From Desulfobacteraceae bacterium (GTDB taxonomy: Bacteria > Desulfobacterota > Syntrophobacteria > Syntrophobacterales > Syntrophobacteraceae), in contig JAJFVB010000172.1 of assembly GCA_021372055.1 (NCBI GenBank), positions 1 through 39,089 on the forward strand: DNA of 39,089 nucleotides, in the 5' to 3' direction. The position numbers were made by a program, and so were the translations under genes. The notes under the pieces are model-generated. The model saw only the letters and a list, made by a program, of their open reading frames with translations, was not told where the DNA came from and ran no database searches. Shown here one piece after another: positions 16,262-25,221 of the stretch. Position 1 is the stretch's first letter. Each line of letters opens with the position of its first letter.

Positions 16262-16531
16262 CTAACGGCGCAGTCCAAGCCGTTCGATAACGGTGTTGTA
16301 GCGGTCGATGCTTTTTCTTTTCAGATAGTTCAGCAACTGCCTGCGCTGGCCGACGAGTTTCAGGAGCCCTCTGCGGGAGTGATGGTCCTTTTTGTGTGTC
16401 TTGAAATGTTCGGTCAAATAAGTGATTCTTTCACTGAGAAGAGCGATCTGCACCTCAGGGGAGCCGGTATCTGTGGGGTGCACTCTAAAATCGTCGATGA
16501 TTTCTTTCTTCTTCTCTGGGGTCATTACCAC
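16262..16531 (-). CDS. rpsO: 30S ribosomal protein S15
   Basis: An 89-residue primary 16S rRNA-binding protein of the 30S platform. Conserved segments are [22 protein letters not shown], the [12 protein letters not shown] loop and [16 protein letters not shown] (each given in part). Two starts are possible: GTG at 16531 with AGGAGG 8 nt upstream, and ATG at 16525, where the spacing is 14 nt. The GTG fits the ribosome binding site better and adds only Met-Val. The leader contains a compact pair of competing dyads (16586-16608) that could serve S15 autoregulation, which is known in several phyla. Confidence 0.97.
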   Translation of the reverse strand: MVMTPEKKKEIIDDFRVHPTDTGSPEVQIALLSERITYLTEHFKTHKKDHHSRRGLLKLVGQRRQLLNYLKRKSIDRYNTVIERLGLRR

Positions 16532-16585
16532 GGCTTGTTCCTCCTTGAAGTCATTTCGAGATAAATCTCTTAACGGTACTTGTCC

Positions 16586-16608
16586 GGACAGATATTCCGG
16601 AGCTGTCC
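16586..16608 (-). promoter_or_regulatory. Compact dyad in the rpsO leader
   Basis: On the minus strand GGACAG and CTGTCC can form a 6-bp stem around an 11-nt loop that contains TCCGGA; a second TCCGGA overlaps the 3' side of the stem. The element is 55-77 nt before the rpsO start. Such overlapping pairings suit an S15-bound pseudoknot, but no protein-binding motif is recognised. Confidence 0.3.
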
Positions 16609-16725
16609 TCGAAAAAGATCGTGGGGTCTTCCCGAGGTTTTTCGCTTAGCCAAGTTACTGCGCTCAACCGAGAGCGCGGCCATCCGCATGCTTGCACCAC
16701 TTTCCCGAAATCCCGGCCGCAGAAC

Positions 16726-17688
16726 TCAGAACGGGAAAACTCTCAGGCGACGCGATCCCGCCCCAACGGACTTCGGCCACCACAGGGCCGCAAGCCTGTG
16801 GGTGTCCGTTACGATCCGGACCGCACCGGAGTGGTCTGAAAAATCCTCCATCCGCTCCCTTTCCCATTCGGGATCGAGTTGGCCGTTTCTCAAACGCGCC
16901 AGAAGCCCACCTCCGCCCATTTCAGCGGAGGGGAGGTGGGAGAGTGCCTCGTTTAACGCAATTATCCCTGCGCCGATCCAACCGGAACCGGGCGGGTAGT
17001 CCCGCAGCGAATCCAGAGCGATCGCGCATTCGAGATCAAAGGGCCCGACACTGACCCGCCGCAGAGCCGAAAGGTGCGCTCCGCACTGGAGGGCGCCGCC
17101 GATATCGGATGCGAGTTGCCGGATATAGGTGCCTTTCGAGCAGCAGACCTCAATCACCGCCTCGGGCCATGCAAAAGAGCGCAGCGCGATGGAGTGGACG
17201 TGCACTTCGCGCTCGGGCCGATCCACTTCGATTCCCTTGCGGCTGAGTTCATAGAGCCTGCGTCCCGCAACATGCACCGCCGAGTACCTGGGCACTTTCT
17301 GAACGCATTTGCCCTGAAAGGGGACCAGCGCCTCGAGCAGGGTTTCCCCGGAGCAGATTCGGTCGCTTTCGGCGATCACCCTGCCCGTGCAATCCAGCGT
17401 GTCGGTCTCCACCCCGAATCGCAAAGTTGCCAGATAGACCTTGGCGAGGTCCGTAATCTGGTCGGCGGCGCGGGTCGCTTCATTGAGGCAGAGCACGAGC
17501 ACTCCCGTGGCAAATGGATCCAGGGTGCCGGTATGGCCGATCTTGCGGGGCCTGAGCAGTCTTTTAACCGTGGCGGTGGCCTGCGCCGAAGTAAGCCCCT
17601 CGGGCTTGTCAACGACGAGAATGCCGCCTGCTTCCGGGGGAAGGCAATCGATCATCCCTGCTCTTATTTCGCTCAAAGCGTTTGCCAT
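16726..17688 (-). CDS. truB: tRNA pseudouridine(55) synthase
   Basis: A 320-residue enzyme that makes pseudouridine 55 in the T loop of tRNAs. GGILVVDKPEGLTS is the conserved N-terminal motif and HTGTLDPFATGVLVLC contains the catalytic aspartate (about residue 54). KVYLATLRFGVETDTLDCTG and the SKGTYIRQLASDIG motif complete the family signature. The C-terminal extension to 320 residues corresponds to the PUA-like region. The ATG at 17688 lies 12 nt after nrnA; its ribosome binding site is poor (AAAGAG adjoining the start), and a start at the internal ATG 33 nt downstream is possible. Confidence 0.96.
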   Translation of the reverse strand: MANALSEIRAGMIDCLPPEAGGILVVDKPEGLTSAQATATVKRLLRPRKIGHTGTLDPFATGVLVLCLNEATRAADQITDLAKVYLATLRFGVETDTLDCTGRVIAESDRICSGETLLEALVPFQGKCVQKVPRYSAVHVAGRRLYELSRKGIEVDRPEREVHVHSIALRSFAWPEAVIEVCCSKGTYIRQLASDIGGALQCGAHLSALRRVSVGPFDLECAIALDSLRDYPPGSGWIGAGIIALNEALSHLPSAEMGGGGLLARLRNGQLDPEWERERMEDFSDHSGAVRIVTDTHRLAALWWPKSVGAGSRRLRVFPF

Positions 17689-17700
17689 CTCTTTGACACT

Positions 17701-18684
17701 TCAGCCCATATAAGCGATGGCTTCGTTCAGCACCATCGCCCTCACAGTCTTGAGATCTCCGGCAATGCGGCAGGCCGCCGCCTGCTTGTGACCGCCCCCG
17801 CCGTGCCGTTGCGCAAACCGTGCCACGTCAATGCCTTCCTTCGACCTGAGGCTCACGTGAATCAATCCGTCGCTTCCCTCGCGGAAAAGGACGGCCAGGT
17901 CCACCGTCTTGACCGAACGCAGGTGGTTGATAAACCCCTCGCTGTCCATGTACGTGGCGGAAGTGACGGAGAGCATGTGGCGTGTCAGCTCCGCCGTGGC
18001 GATCCTCGACCCCGCGTGGAACTCCACCGTCCCGAGCACGCGGGCCAGAAGGTTCAGCTTTTCGGGAGTCGCGGAATCGTAGACCTGCTTCGAGATGAAG
18101 GCGGGGTCCGCGCCCGCTTCGACCAGTGCGGAAGCGACTTCGAAAACGCGCCTGTTCGTATTGGAGAAGTGAAAGGACCCGGTGTCGGTAAGAATCCCGA
18201 CGTAAAGCAGGGACGCAAGATCCGCGTCCGGCGCAAGGGAGAGATGCACGCACAGGTCGAAGAGCATCTCGCAGGTGCTGCTGGCTGCCGTCTCGATCCA
18301 GTAGATGCTGCCGAAGGGCTGATTCAGGCAATGATGATCGATATTTATGAGAAAAGGGACCCTGCTTCCGATGAAGTCCGCGAGATCCTCGCCCACCCGT
18401 TCGAAATCGCCGCAATCGACAAAGATCGCAACGTCATAGCCCGCCGAGGGAGCGGGGCGGGAACGCACTTCCGAAGCCCCGGGCAGATACTCGAACTCGG
18501 GCGGAAACCTGTCCTGCGAGTATATGTCGACATGCTTGCCGAGACGCCGGAGAATGAGCCTCATGCCGAGCAGCGCACCGATGGCGTCGCCGTCCGGCCG
18601 GACGTGGGTCGCGACCATGAATCGTTCGTTGTCGCGGATCGCTGAGATGATCTCCCGGATTTTTCCGGTCTGCGGCTTACTCAT
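17701..18684 (-). CDS. nrnA: DHH-family oligoribonuclease / 3'-phosphoadenosine 5'-phosphate phosphatase (NrnA-like)
   Basis: A 327-residue DHH/DHHA1 phosphoesterase. THVRPDGDAIGALLGM (about 26-41) gives motif I, VDCGDFERVG motif II, INIDHHCLNQPFGS the DHH motif, and GGGGHKQAAAC near the C-terminus the DHHA1 GGGH substrate loop. NrnA enzymes remove nucleotides from very short RNAs and dephosphorylate pAp. The gene overlaps the end of rbfA by 8 nt and is followed closely by truB, an arrangement common in bacteria with rbfA-nrnA-truB clusters. Confidence 0.95.
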   Translation of the reverse strand: MSKPQTGKIREIISAIRDNERFMVATHVRPDGDAIGALLGMRLILRRLGKHVDIYSQDRFPPEFEYLPGASEVRSRPAPSAGYDVAIFVDCGDFERVGEDLADFIGSRVPFLINIDHHCLNQPFGSIYWIETAASSTCEMLFDLCVHLSLAPDADLASLLYVGILTDTGSFHFSNTNRRVFEVASALVEAGADPAFISKQVYDSATPEKLNLLARVLGTVEFHAGSRIATAELTRHMLSVTSATYMDSEGFINHLRSVKTVDLAVLFREGSDGLIHVSLRSKEGIDVARFAQRHGGGGHKQAAACRIAGDLKTVRAMVLNEAIAYMG

Positions 18685-19033
18685 CCTTGTGCAGCTCTTT
18701 CAATAATTTCTCAATCTTGTCGCCGTATTCGAACGACGTGTCGTACTCGAAGTTGAGCTGGGGAATGAACCTCAGCCGGAGCCTCTTGCCGAGTTCCTGG
18801 CGGATGAAGCCTTTTGCCTTCTCAAGGCCGGAAGCTGCGTTCTGCTTTGTCTCCTCGTCCGGAGCGCCGCCCATGACGCAGTAGAAAACCCGCGCGTTTT
18901 TGAGGTCGGGCGTCAGGTCGACCCCGCAAATGGTAATATTGGACACGCGGGGGTCTTTGACGCGCCGAAGCACGAGGTCCGCTATTTCTCTTTGAATCTG
19001 ATCTCCAACCCGGTCGGAGCGTTTGTATTCCAT
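18677..19033 (-). CDS. rbfA: Ribosome-binding factor A
   Basis: A 118-residue KH-like protein needed for late 30S maturation and growth at low temperature. The start MEYKRSDRVGDQIQREIADLV is typical and is preceded by GGAAG; the open frame continues upstream without conservation, so the ATG at 19033 is used. VKDPRVSNITICGVDLTPDLKNARVFY (in part) is the family core. The stop overlaps the nrnA start. It lies between ylxP and nrnA in the infB cluster. Confidence 0.96.
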   Translation of the reverse strand: MEYKRSDRVGDQIQREIADLVLRRVKDPRVSNITICGVDLTPDLKNARVFYCVMGGAPDEETKQNAASGLEKAKGFIRQELGKRLRLRFIPQLNFEYDTSFEYGDKIEKLLKELHKDE

Positions 19034-19166
19034 GCGTAGGTCTTCCTGCCTGCTGCTGAGTATTCTATTCAAAGCCACTATCCCCCCGCCCGGAGACTTT
19101 TCACCCCTTGTGCGAAGACGGGGGAGAAGGAATACAGCGCGAGGGCGATGCCGGGGAGCGAAACAC

Positions 19167-19457
19167 TCAACCCATGGGAATCAGCTCTATTTCCCGGCTG
19201 ACCATATCGGCCAGTCCGAGCGATTCCATAAAATCCATGATCCGATCGAGAAGCGAATTCAGAACCCTCCCGTCGTTGCCGATAACGGCAATCCCGATTG
19301 AGGCCTGCTGGTGCCTGTCCTGGTCGGCAACCTCCGCAACCGCGACATTGAAGCGGTTACGGCTCTTTTCGATCAGGCTCTTTACGATCTTGCGCTTCTC
19401 CTTGAGAGAGTGAATTTCATGAAGCCTGAAGACTACAAGCGCTACACCCACTGTCAT
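19167..19457 (-). CDS. ylxP: DUF503 family protein (YlxP-like)
   Basis: A 96-residue protein with the DUF503 pattern: VALVVFRLHEIHSLKEKRKIVKSLIEKSRNRFNVAVAEV (in part), then a variable second half. Bacillus YlxP lies between infB and rbfA, as here, and has been linked to ribosome assembly or function by genomic context. The ATG is 7 nt after the infB stop, implying translational coupling. Confidence 0.92.
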   Translation of the reverse strand: MTVGVALVVFRLHEIHSLKEKRKIVKSLIEKSRNRFNVAVAEVADQDRHQQASIGIAVIGNDGRVLNSLLDRIMDFMESLGLADMVSREIELIPMG

Positions 19458-19464
19458 GACGGTC

Positions 19465-22317
19465 TCAGGAACCCGCTTTTCTTTCGTGTTCAGGTTCGAG
19501 AACCTGCTTTATCTCCTGGATCTCATAGGCTTCCAGGATATCGTTGACCTTGATGTCGTTGAAGTTCTCAATGCCGATACCGCACTCGAATCCGGCCTTG
19601 ACCTCCTTCACGTCATCTTTGAACCTTCTGAGCGAACCGATCTTGCCGTCGTAGACGACCACGCCGTCGCGCACGACCCGAGCCTTGGCGTTTCTTTCCA
19701 CCCGGCCGTCAAGCACGTAGCTGCCGGCGATCATGCCCATCTTCGGCACCTGGAAGGTCTGGCGCACCTCGGCTCTGCCCATGACGTTCTCCTTGTAGAT
19801 GGGCTTGAGCATGCCGACAACGGCGGCCTTGATGTCGTCGAGCAGCTGATAGATCACGTCATAGAACCGGACATCGACCTTCTCGGCCTCGGCAAGCTCC
19901 TGTACCTTCGAGTCGGAGCGGATATTGAACCCGATCACGATGGCATTGGACGCCGAAGCCAGCATGACGTCGGTTTCCGTAATGGCGCCCGTGCCGCTGT
20001 GGATGATATTGACCTTGACCTCGCCGGTGGAGAGCTTGACCAGCGAATCGGCAATGGCTTCCAGGGACCCGTGGACGTCGGTTTTGAGGACCAGCTTGAG
20101 CTCTTTCACCTCGCCGTCCTGGATCTGGTCGAAGAGGTTTTCCAGCGTGATCTTGCTCGTCCGGGAGAGTTCCTTTTCCCTCAGTTTCAGCAGTCTGTGT
20201 TCGGCAACGTTTCTGGCCTGCCGCTCGTCGGCAAGCACGATAAAATCGTCGCCGGCATTCGGAACTCCGGAAAAGCCGAGAACCTCGACGGGAATCGAGG
20301 GACGCGCCGCGTCGATCTTGTTGCCGCGATCGTCGAACATGTTCCGGACGCGACCGGCGTAGATGCCGCAAACGTAAGCGTCACCGGCTTTGAGTGTTCC
20401 CTCCTGCACCAGGACGCTTGCAACGGGACCGCGGCCCTTGTCGAGCTTTGCTTCGATAACCCTGCCGCGGGCTTCCTTGCGGGGATTGGCTTTGAGTTCA
20501 AGCAATTCGGCCTGGAGCAGCACCATTTCGAGCAGGTCGTCGATGCCGAGGCGCTTTTTCGCCGAAATTTCCACCATGGTCGTATTGCCGCCCCATTCCT
20601 CGGTGATCAGGCCGTGCTCCGAGAGTTCCCGCTTCACCCTGTCGATATTTGCGTTGGGCTTGTCGATCTTGTTTATGGCGACGATAATCGGGACCTCGGC
20701 GGCCTTGGCGTGGTTGATGGCCTCGACCGTCTGCTGCATGACGCCGTCGTCCGCGGCGACAACCAGGATGACTATGTCGGTAACCTTGGCGCCGCGGGCG
20801 CGCATGGACGTAAAGGCCTCGTGGCCCGGCGTGTCGAGGAAGACGATGTCGCCCTTATCGAGCCTTACGTGGTAGGCGCCTATATGCTGCGTGATCCCGC
20901 CCGCCTCGCCGCCGATAACGTTGGTGTGCCGGATGGCGTCGAGAAGCGAGGTCTTGCCGTGGTCGACGTGGCCCATGACGGTGACGACCGGCGGTCTGTG
21001 CGCGAGGTCTTCCGCCTTGTCTTCCTTTACCTGCAGCACACCCTCTTCTTCGAAGGCGGTCTTTTCGACCTCGAATTCGAAATCGGAAGCGACGAGCGCG
21101 GCCGTGTCAAAGTCGACCGCCTGGTTGATGTTGGCCTGCAGGCCGAGCAGGAGGAGTTTCTTGATCACCTCTCCGGCCTTCATGCCCATCTGCTTGGCCA
21201 GATTGGCGACCGTAATGGCTTCGTCTATCTTGATGCGCTTCTTGCCGACCTTCTGTGCGACGGGCTCAGGCTTCGGCGGTTCCCTGTAGGCCGCCTTGCC
21301 GGGCTTGCCCCGATCCTGGGCTGCGAGTTCTTTTTTCGTGTACAGGTCTTCTTTCTGAAAGACTTCCTTGCGGCGTCCCGTTCTCGCCTTATCGGCTTCT
21401 TCCGGCTTGCGCCGCTTCTGATCCTTCGTCTCTACCGTGTCGGGTGCCTTGCCTATGAAACGCGCGGCCAGTTCGGTGAGATCCGGCTCTTCTTCGATCT
21501 CTTCGGACAGAATTTCGGGAAGTTTGATAATGCGCGCGGGTTCTTCCTTTTTCGCCTTCTTGCGTCTTCTTTTCTTTGTCTTCTTTTTTCCCTTGCCCTC
21601 TTCATCCTCTTCCTCAGCGGTTTCAGGAGGCTTTGCCTCGGCTTCCGCAGCAGGAGGAGGTACGGAGGGAGCCGCCGGAGCCGCCGGCTTCCGGACCACG
21701 GGAGGCTCCGCTTCAACGGGCTGTGGCGGTGGAGGCTCAACCGGGGGAGCCACGACTTTTGCCGCCGCGGGCTTGACCTCTTCGGCCGGGGGTGCTTCCG
21801 GAGGTTCTTCTCTGAGCGGGGCCGGCTTTATGATTCTTGCGGCTTCGTGCTTCGGTGCAGGGGGTGCAACCACTCTGGCGCGCTCGACAACGGGTGCAGG
21901 CTCGGGGATAACCTTGGGCTCGGGCGCAACAGCGGGTTCGGTTTCTTCCGTTTCGGCGGGGATTTCCGCAACGGGCTCGACGGGACTCTCGATCTCGGGC
22001 TCTTCGGGTCTTTGCGCAACAGGGGCGGGGGCAGCCTCCAGGGCCTCTTCTTCCGTCTCCACGGGGATCTCTTCGGCCTGTTCGGGCTGCATCTCGACCT
22101 TCTTGCGCCTGCGGATGACTTCCCGTCCTATGCGCTTTTCTTCCACCTTCTCCGACTTGGTCTCGGAGGACAATTGCCTGATCTTGAGGATAGCCGCGTC
22201 GGTCAGCGTGCTCATGTGATTCTTGACCTGAATTCCCAATTTCGCAAGTCGGTCAATCAGATCTTTGTTGTCCATGTTTAGTTCCTTAGCGAGTTCATGC
22301 ACCCTTAGTCTCGTCAT
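19465..22317 (-). CDS. infB: Translation initiation factor IF-2
   Basis: A 950-residue GTPase that brings fMet-tRNA to the 30S subunit and promotes subunit joining. The start [20 protein letters not shown] is the IF2_N domain; the ATG at 22317 has AAGGGGGA upstream. Residues about 60-330 are a low-complexity region rich in Pro, Ala, Glu and Lys, longer than in many bacteria. A second IF2_N-like domain follows, then the G domain with [12 protein letters not shown] (G1), GGITQHIGA (G2), [12 protein letters not shown] (G3) and NKID (G4). Domains II-IV complete the C-terminus. It lies in the usual nusA-ylxR-infB order. Confidence 0.98.
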   Translation of the reverse strand: MTRLRVHELAKELNMDNKDLIDRLAKLGIQVKNHMSTLTDAAILKIRQLSSETKSEKVEEKRIGREVIRRRKKVEMQPEQAEEIPVETEEEALEAAPAPVAQRPEEPEIESPVEPVAEIPAETEETEPAVAPEPKVIPEPAPVVERARVVAPPAPKHEAARIIKPAPLREEPPEAPPAEEVKPAAAKVVAPPVEPPPPQPVEAEPPVVRKPAAPAAPSVPPPAAEAEAKPPETAEEEDEEGKGKKKTKKRRRKKAKKEEPARIIKLPEILSEEIEEEPDLTELAARFIGKAPDTVETKDQKRRKPEEADKARTGRRKEVFQKEDLYTKKELAAQDRGKPGKAAYREPPKPEPVAQKVGKKRIKIDEAITVANLAKQMGMKAGEVIKKLLLLGLQANINQAVDFDTAALVASDFEFEVEKTAFEEEGVLQVKEDKAEDLAHRPPVVTVMGHVDHGKTSLLDAIRHTNVIGGEAGGITQHIGAYHVRLDKGDIVFLDTPGHEAFTSMRARGAKVTDIVILVVAADDGVMQQTVEAINHAKAAEVPIIVAINKIDKPNANIDRVKRELSEHGLITEEWGGNTTMVEISAKKRLGIDDLLEMVLLQAELLELKANPRKEARGRVIEAKLDKGRGPVASVLVQEGTLKAGDAYVCGIYAGRVRNMFDDRGNKIDAARPSIPVEVLGFSGVPNAGDDFIVLADERQARNVAEHRLLKLREKELSRTSKITLENLFDQIQDGEVKELKLVLKTDVHGSLEAIADSLVKLSTGEVKVNIIHSGTGAITETDVMLASASNAIVIGFNIRSDSKVQELAEAEKVDVRFYDVIYQLLDDIKAAVVGMLKPIYKENVMGRAEVRQTFQVPKMGMIAGSYVLDGRVERNAKARVVRDGVVVYDGKIGSLRRFKDDVKEVKAGFECGIGIENFNDIKVNDILEAYEIQEIKQVLEPEHERKAGS

Positions 22318-22410
22318 GAAAACTTCCCCCTTCAAAACACTTCACAAGTCGATTTCGGCATCCGGGCCGTCTATCATCCCCGATCATACGGCGCGGAATA
22401 AGCGATGTAT

Positions 22411-22662
22411 TCACGATAATTCTTCTTCCAGGTCCAGTGCGCCCGCTTTGTTGCGAAAAGCGCGTTGGACCCGTTTATTCAGGCGTAAGTTCGGCAAGCA
22501 CTCGCGGCAGGCATACCCGCCGCGCCCCGTCATGCTCCCGCCGGGATCGATCACTACGGACGACGTCCCGGGGGCGAGCGCCAGGCGGACAAGTTCCGCC
22601 CTGGGCCTTTTTTTCGAACAGAGAAGGCATGTCCTTACGGGTATGTGTCCGCGCTTTGCCAG
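22411..22662 (-). CDS. ylxR: YlxR family RNA-binding protein (DUF448) with apparent CTG start
   Basis: An 83-residue protein found by reading the gap between nusA and infB. The family pattern is clear: HIPVRTCLLCSKKRPRAELVRLA (in part), a VVIDPGGSMTGRGGY strand, then the ACRECLPN segment and a basic tail. In this frame a stop codon lies only six bases before the CTG at 22662, and no ATG, GTG or TTG occurs before the conserved cysteines. The CTG has GGAG seven nt upstream, which is ideal spacing, so initiation at CTG is inferred; a sequence error is the alternative. YlxR binds RNA in the nusA-infB operon of many bacteria and in Bacillus influences RNase P and transcription. Confidence 0.88.
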   Translation of the reverse strand: MAKRGHIPVRTCLLCSKKRPRAELVRLALAPGTSSVVIDPGGSMTGRGGYACRECLPNLRLNKRVQRAFRNKAGALDLEEELS

Positions 22663-22718
22663 TTCTCAACTCCGTTTTTCCCAGGCGCTTCCGCTCCTGC
22701 GGGCGAAGCGCCCGGCCA

Positions 22719-24023
22719 TTACTCTTCCTGGGCCTCGGCTGCCGTATCGGCCTCGGGCTGAGTGTCGTCCTGCGAATTTGCCTCGCTGCTCAAGTCGAAG
22801 ATCTTCTGGGCTTCCGCCCTCATGATCTCCAGGGTGGACTCGGAAAGATGCGTCACGTCCTCGAGCTCCACCAGCGGGGATTCGAAGAACTCCTCCACGG
22901 AGCCGATCCCGGCTTCATAGAGCTTATCGGCCACTTCGGTCGAAAGCCCCGGAATTCTCAGCAGAGCCTGATAGCCGGCCTGTTTCTGCCGCTCGTACCT
23001 GCTCTCGCTCTTTACGTCGATGCGCCAGTTGGTGAGCTTGGATGCCAACCGGACGTTCTGCCCCCTCTTGCCGATGGCGAGCGAAAGCTGGTCGTCCGGG
23101 ACGATGACTTCCATGCTCCGGTTCGCCTGGTCGATGATGACCTTCGAGATTATGGCGGGGGCCAACCCGTTTACGACGAATTTGGCGGGGTCCATGTTCC
23201 ATGGGATGATGTCGATCTTTTCACCCCTGAGTTCCTGAACCACGTTCTGAACCCGAGTGCCCTTCATGCCGACGCATGCGCCGACCGGATCGACGTCGGC
23301 ATCCTTGGAAATGACGGCGATCTTGGCCCGTGAGCCGGGTTCGCGCGCCGCGCTGATGATGCTGACGATCCCCTCGCTGATTTCCGGCACCTCGGCGTGG
23401 AAGAGCTGAATCAAAAAGTGCGGATGCGTCCTGCTGAGCACGATCTGGGGCCCTTTGCTGATCTTCTTCACATCGAGCACGTAAGATCTGATCCTGTCGC
23501 CCTGGCGGAATATCTCCCTCGGTATCTGTTCCTTCTGAGGCAAAATCGCTTCGGCCTGCCCGATATTCACCACGATGGCGCCCTTGTCGACCCGCTGGAC
23601 GATGCCGTTGACGATTTCCCCTTTTCGGCTCTTGAATTCTTCGTAGACGACTTCGCGCTCGGCATCCTTCATCTTCTGGATGATAACCTGCTTGGCGGAC
23701 TGCGCAGCAATGCGCCCGAGGGTTTCGGTGTCCATTCTGATGCCGAGCTCGTCGCCGATCTCGCTCTCACTGTCCAACGTGAGCGCTTCGGCGAGAATCA
23801 CCTGTTTGTCGGGATCGGTAACCTCTTCAACAACTTCCTTGAACTGAAAGGCTTCGAGTTCTCCGAACTCTTCGTTGAACGTGACGTCCAGGTCAAGCCT
23901 GGAGCCGTATTTCTTCTTGATAGCCGATTTAATGGCCTCTTCAAGAGTGTGAATCAAGGTCTGCCGGTCGATGCCTTTTTCCCTGCTGACCTGATCGATC
24001 AACCGCTTGAGTTCGCTGGCCAT
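22719..24023 (-). CDS. nusA: Transcription elongation/termination factor NusA
   Basis: A 434-residue RNA polymerase-associated factor. The N-terminal domain (about 1-125) is followed by an S1 domain (GEIVNGIVQRVDKGAIVVNIG), then KH1 and KH2 (VGMKGTRVQNVVQELRGEKIDII and SLAIGKRGQNVRLASKLTNW, in part). The C-terminus has one helix-hairpin-helix region (IPGLSTEVADKLYEAGIGSVEEF) and an acidic tail; E. coli has two acidic repeats. The ATG at 24023 is preferred because GGAGGAG is 10 nt upstream; a TTG 9 nt earlier is too near that site. It lies between rimP and ylxR. Confidence 0.97.
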   Translation of the reverse strand: MASELKRLIDQVSREKGIDRQTLIHTLEEAIKSAIKKKYGSRLDLDVTFNEEFGELEAFQFKEVVEEVTDPDKQVILAEALTLDSESEIGDELGIRMDTETLGRIAAQSAKQVIIQKMKDAEREVVYEEFKSRKGEIVNGIVQRVDKGAIVVNIGQAEAILPQKEQIPREIFRQGDRIRSYVLDVKKISKGPQIVLSRTHPHFLIQLFHAEVPEISEGIVSIISAAREPGSRAKIAVISKDADVDPVGACVGMKGTRVQNVVQELRGEKIDIIPWNMDPAKFVVNGLAPAIISKVIIDQANRSMEVIVPDDQLSLAIGKRGQNVRLASKLTNWRIDVKSESRYERQKQAGYQALLRIPGLSTEVADKLYEAGIGSVEEFFESPLVELEDVTHLSESTLEIMRAEAQKIFDLSSEANSQDDTQPEADTAAEAQEE

Positions 24024-24074
24024 ACGTCCCAATCTCCTCCATAAACAAAATGATTTCCTGCTGCCGGTAGCCGC

Positions 24075-24572
24075 CTACTGCGATTTGTGCTCCATGGTTT
24101 TAAAATATAGCAGCCGAGCCCGTTCGATAAGGTCCAGCGGGATCGAGTAACTCCTGCCGTCGCATTCGACATCAATTTCCCCGGCGGATGCCCCGTCCAG
24201 CGGGCCTTTGAAATTGCGCCGGCCCTGCAGGGGAACCGTCGTTCTGACCTCGATGATATCCCCGATATGATTCCGGAAATGTTCCGGTTTCCGCAGCGGC
24301 CGGTCAAGGCCGGGAGAGGAGATTTCCAGGTGGTAGCGGGTCCGGATGATGTCGGCCATGTCGAGAACGTCCCCGGCGGTCCGGCTGATGTGAGCGCAAT
24401 CGTCCACGGAAACACCCCGGGGGCTGTCGATGAAGACTCGCAACACCCACCCGATCGATTCGCGGCGGTATTCAACCTCGAGGATTTCCATGCCCTCCGC
24501 GTCGACAACCGGTTGGAGCAGATCCCAGACTTCACGGACAGTGTCCCGTTCCTCTCGCTGCAACTCAGTCAA
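24075..24572 (-). CDS. rimP: Ribosome maturation factor RimP
   Basis: A 165-residue protein for 30S assembly. Conserved parts are GMEILEVEYRRES, VLRVFIDSPRGVSVDDCAHISR and YHLEISSPGLDRPLRKPEHF (in part). The start is TTG at 24572, with AAGGAA 9 nt upstream; that ribosome binding site directly adjoins the right arm of the inverted repeat at 24586-24603. It is the first protein gene of the run that includes nusA and infB. Confidence 0.96.
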   Translation of the reverse strand: MTELQREERDTVREVWDLLQPVVDAEGMEILEVEYRRESIGWVLRVFIDSPRGVSVDDCAHISRTAGDVLDMADIIRTRYHLEISSPGLDRPLRKPEHFRNHIGDIIEVRTTVPLQGRRNFKGPLDGASAGEIDVECDGRSYSIPLDLIERARLLYFKTMEHKSQ

Positions 24573-24585
24573 ATAATTCTCTTCC

Positions 24586-24603
24586 TTGTCGACCCGTCGA
24601 CAA
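24586..24603 (-). promoter_or_regulatory. Perfect inverted repeat at the rimP ribosome binding site
   Basis: TTGTCGAC and GTCGACAA form a perfect 8-bp dyad with a 2-base centre. In the transcript it follows the U-run of the terminator at 24602-24633 and ends exactly where the rimP ribosome binding site begins. It may be a DNA operator or an RNA stem that affects rimP translation. Confidence 0.45.
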
Positions 24604-24633
24604 AAAAAAGAAGCGGGCCAAAAAACCCACTTC
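24602..24633 (-). terminator. Strong intrinsic terminator or attenuator before rimP
   Basis: On the minus strand GAAGTGGG pairs with CCCGCTTC (8 bp, one T-G wobble) around an 8-nt loop and is followed by eight T residues. It lies 140 nt after the tRNA-Gly gene and only 30 nt before the rimP start. With no clear promoter between it and rimP, it could act as an attenuator for the whole run. Confidence 0.8.
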
Positions 24634-24734
24634 CATAGCAGACCGACAATAATCCAAATGGAGTTAGATAACTCGTTAACTCAGAATCCAGAATAGTTGT
24701 CATCCACTAATCGAAGTAGGCCAGAAGCCACCTC

Positions 24735-24753
24735 AAAAAGGGAAGCCCTCCCC
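24735..24753 (-). terminator. Terminator just after tRNA-Gly
   Basis: GGGGA and TTCCC (one G-T pair) flank a 4-nt loop and are followed by TTTTT on the minus strand, 22 nt after the tRNA 3' end. A 7-bp alternative stem using the upstream CCCTTCC would compete with it. Confidence 0.5.
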
Positions 24754-24775
24754 GGTGGAAGGGAACATCTCAACC

Positions 24776-24851
24776 TGGAGCGGGCGACGGGATTCGAACC
24801 CGCGACCCCAAGCTTGGGAAGCTTGTGCTCTACCAACTGAGCTACACCCGC
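24776..24851 (-). tRNA. tRNA-Gly (anticodon CCC)
   Basis: A complete 76-nt tRNA with encoded CCA. Acceptor arm GCGGGTG/CGCCCGC, D arm GCTC...GAGC, anticodon stem CAAGC/GCTTG with loop TTCCCAA (anticodon CCC at 34-36), variable loop GGGTC, and T arm GCGGG TTCGAAT CCCGT. It reads GGG codons, like E. coli glyU. It lies upstream of rimP on the same strand, as metY does in E. coli. Confidence 0.97.
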
Positions 24852-24873
24852 AGGGAACTCTAAGGCAAAACTT

Positions 24874-24903
24874 ATCTTAAACGAATACGTCGCCGCGGGT
24901 CAA
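24874..24903 (-). promoter_or_regulatory. Promoter of tRNA-Gly (and perhaps the rimP run)
   Basis: On the minus strand TTGACC (24903-24898), 18-nt spacer, TAAGAT (24879-24874). Transcription would begin about 15 nt before the tRNA 5' end. Confidence 0.6.
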
Positions 24904-25205
24904 GCAAAATCGCAGCCTTGGCCCGGCACGGCGCCTCGCCCGCCGTGTTATTGAAGTCGCACGCAATTGTATTCCATGCCGGAAGATGTGACAAGATCAC
25001 TCAATCCTGCTTAAATGAAAAACAGCAAAGGCGCCGTGGAGTGAAAAGACCGCTTGCGGCGCGCCGGGCGGGTTCATTTGACGTCCGATGAAAATATTCC
25101 TTTTCCTAATGCTTAATTTCGTTTAGTTTTCCCTTTCCGCCTCTATGGCTATCCTTTAATATTAGCGCAATCCGGTCCCGGAGATCGACCGTGTCCAGTC
25201 CCGTA

Positions 25206-25221
25206 CGGCGCATGTGCGCCG
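25206..25221 (+). repeat. GC-rich hairpin just before the histidine kinase start
   Basis: CGGCGCA and TGCGCCG form a perfect 7-bp dyad with a 2-base centre, 12 nt before the ATG at 25234. The gap to the start has no Shine-Dalgarno sequence, so the hairpin may affect translation. Confidence 0.4.

Noticed and set aside
19456..22281. A 941-codon open frame antisense to infB
   Set aside because: It is the mirror of the GC-rich infB coding frame, with low-complexity sequence and no recognisable domain; infB is beyond doubt.
22475..22669. A 64-codon frame between nusA and infB
   Set aside because: It overlaps ylxR in another frame and lacks the YlxR cysteine pattern; the conserved protein is in the frame described as ylxR.
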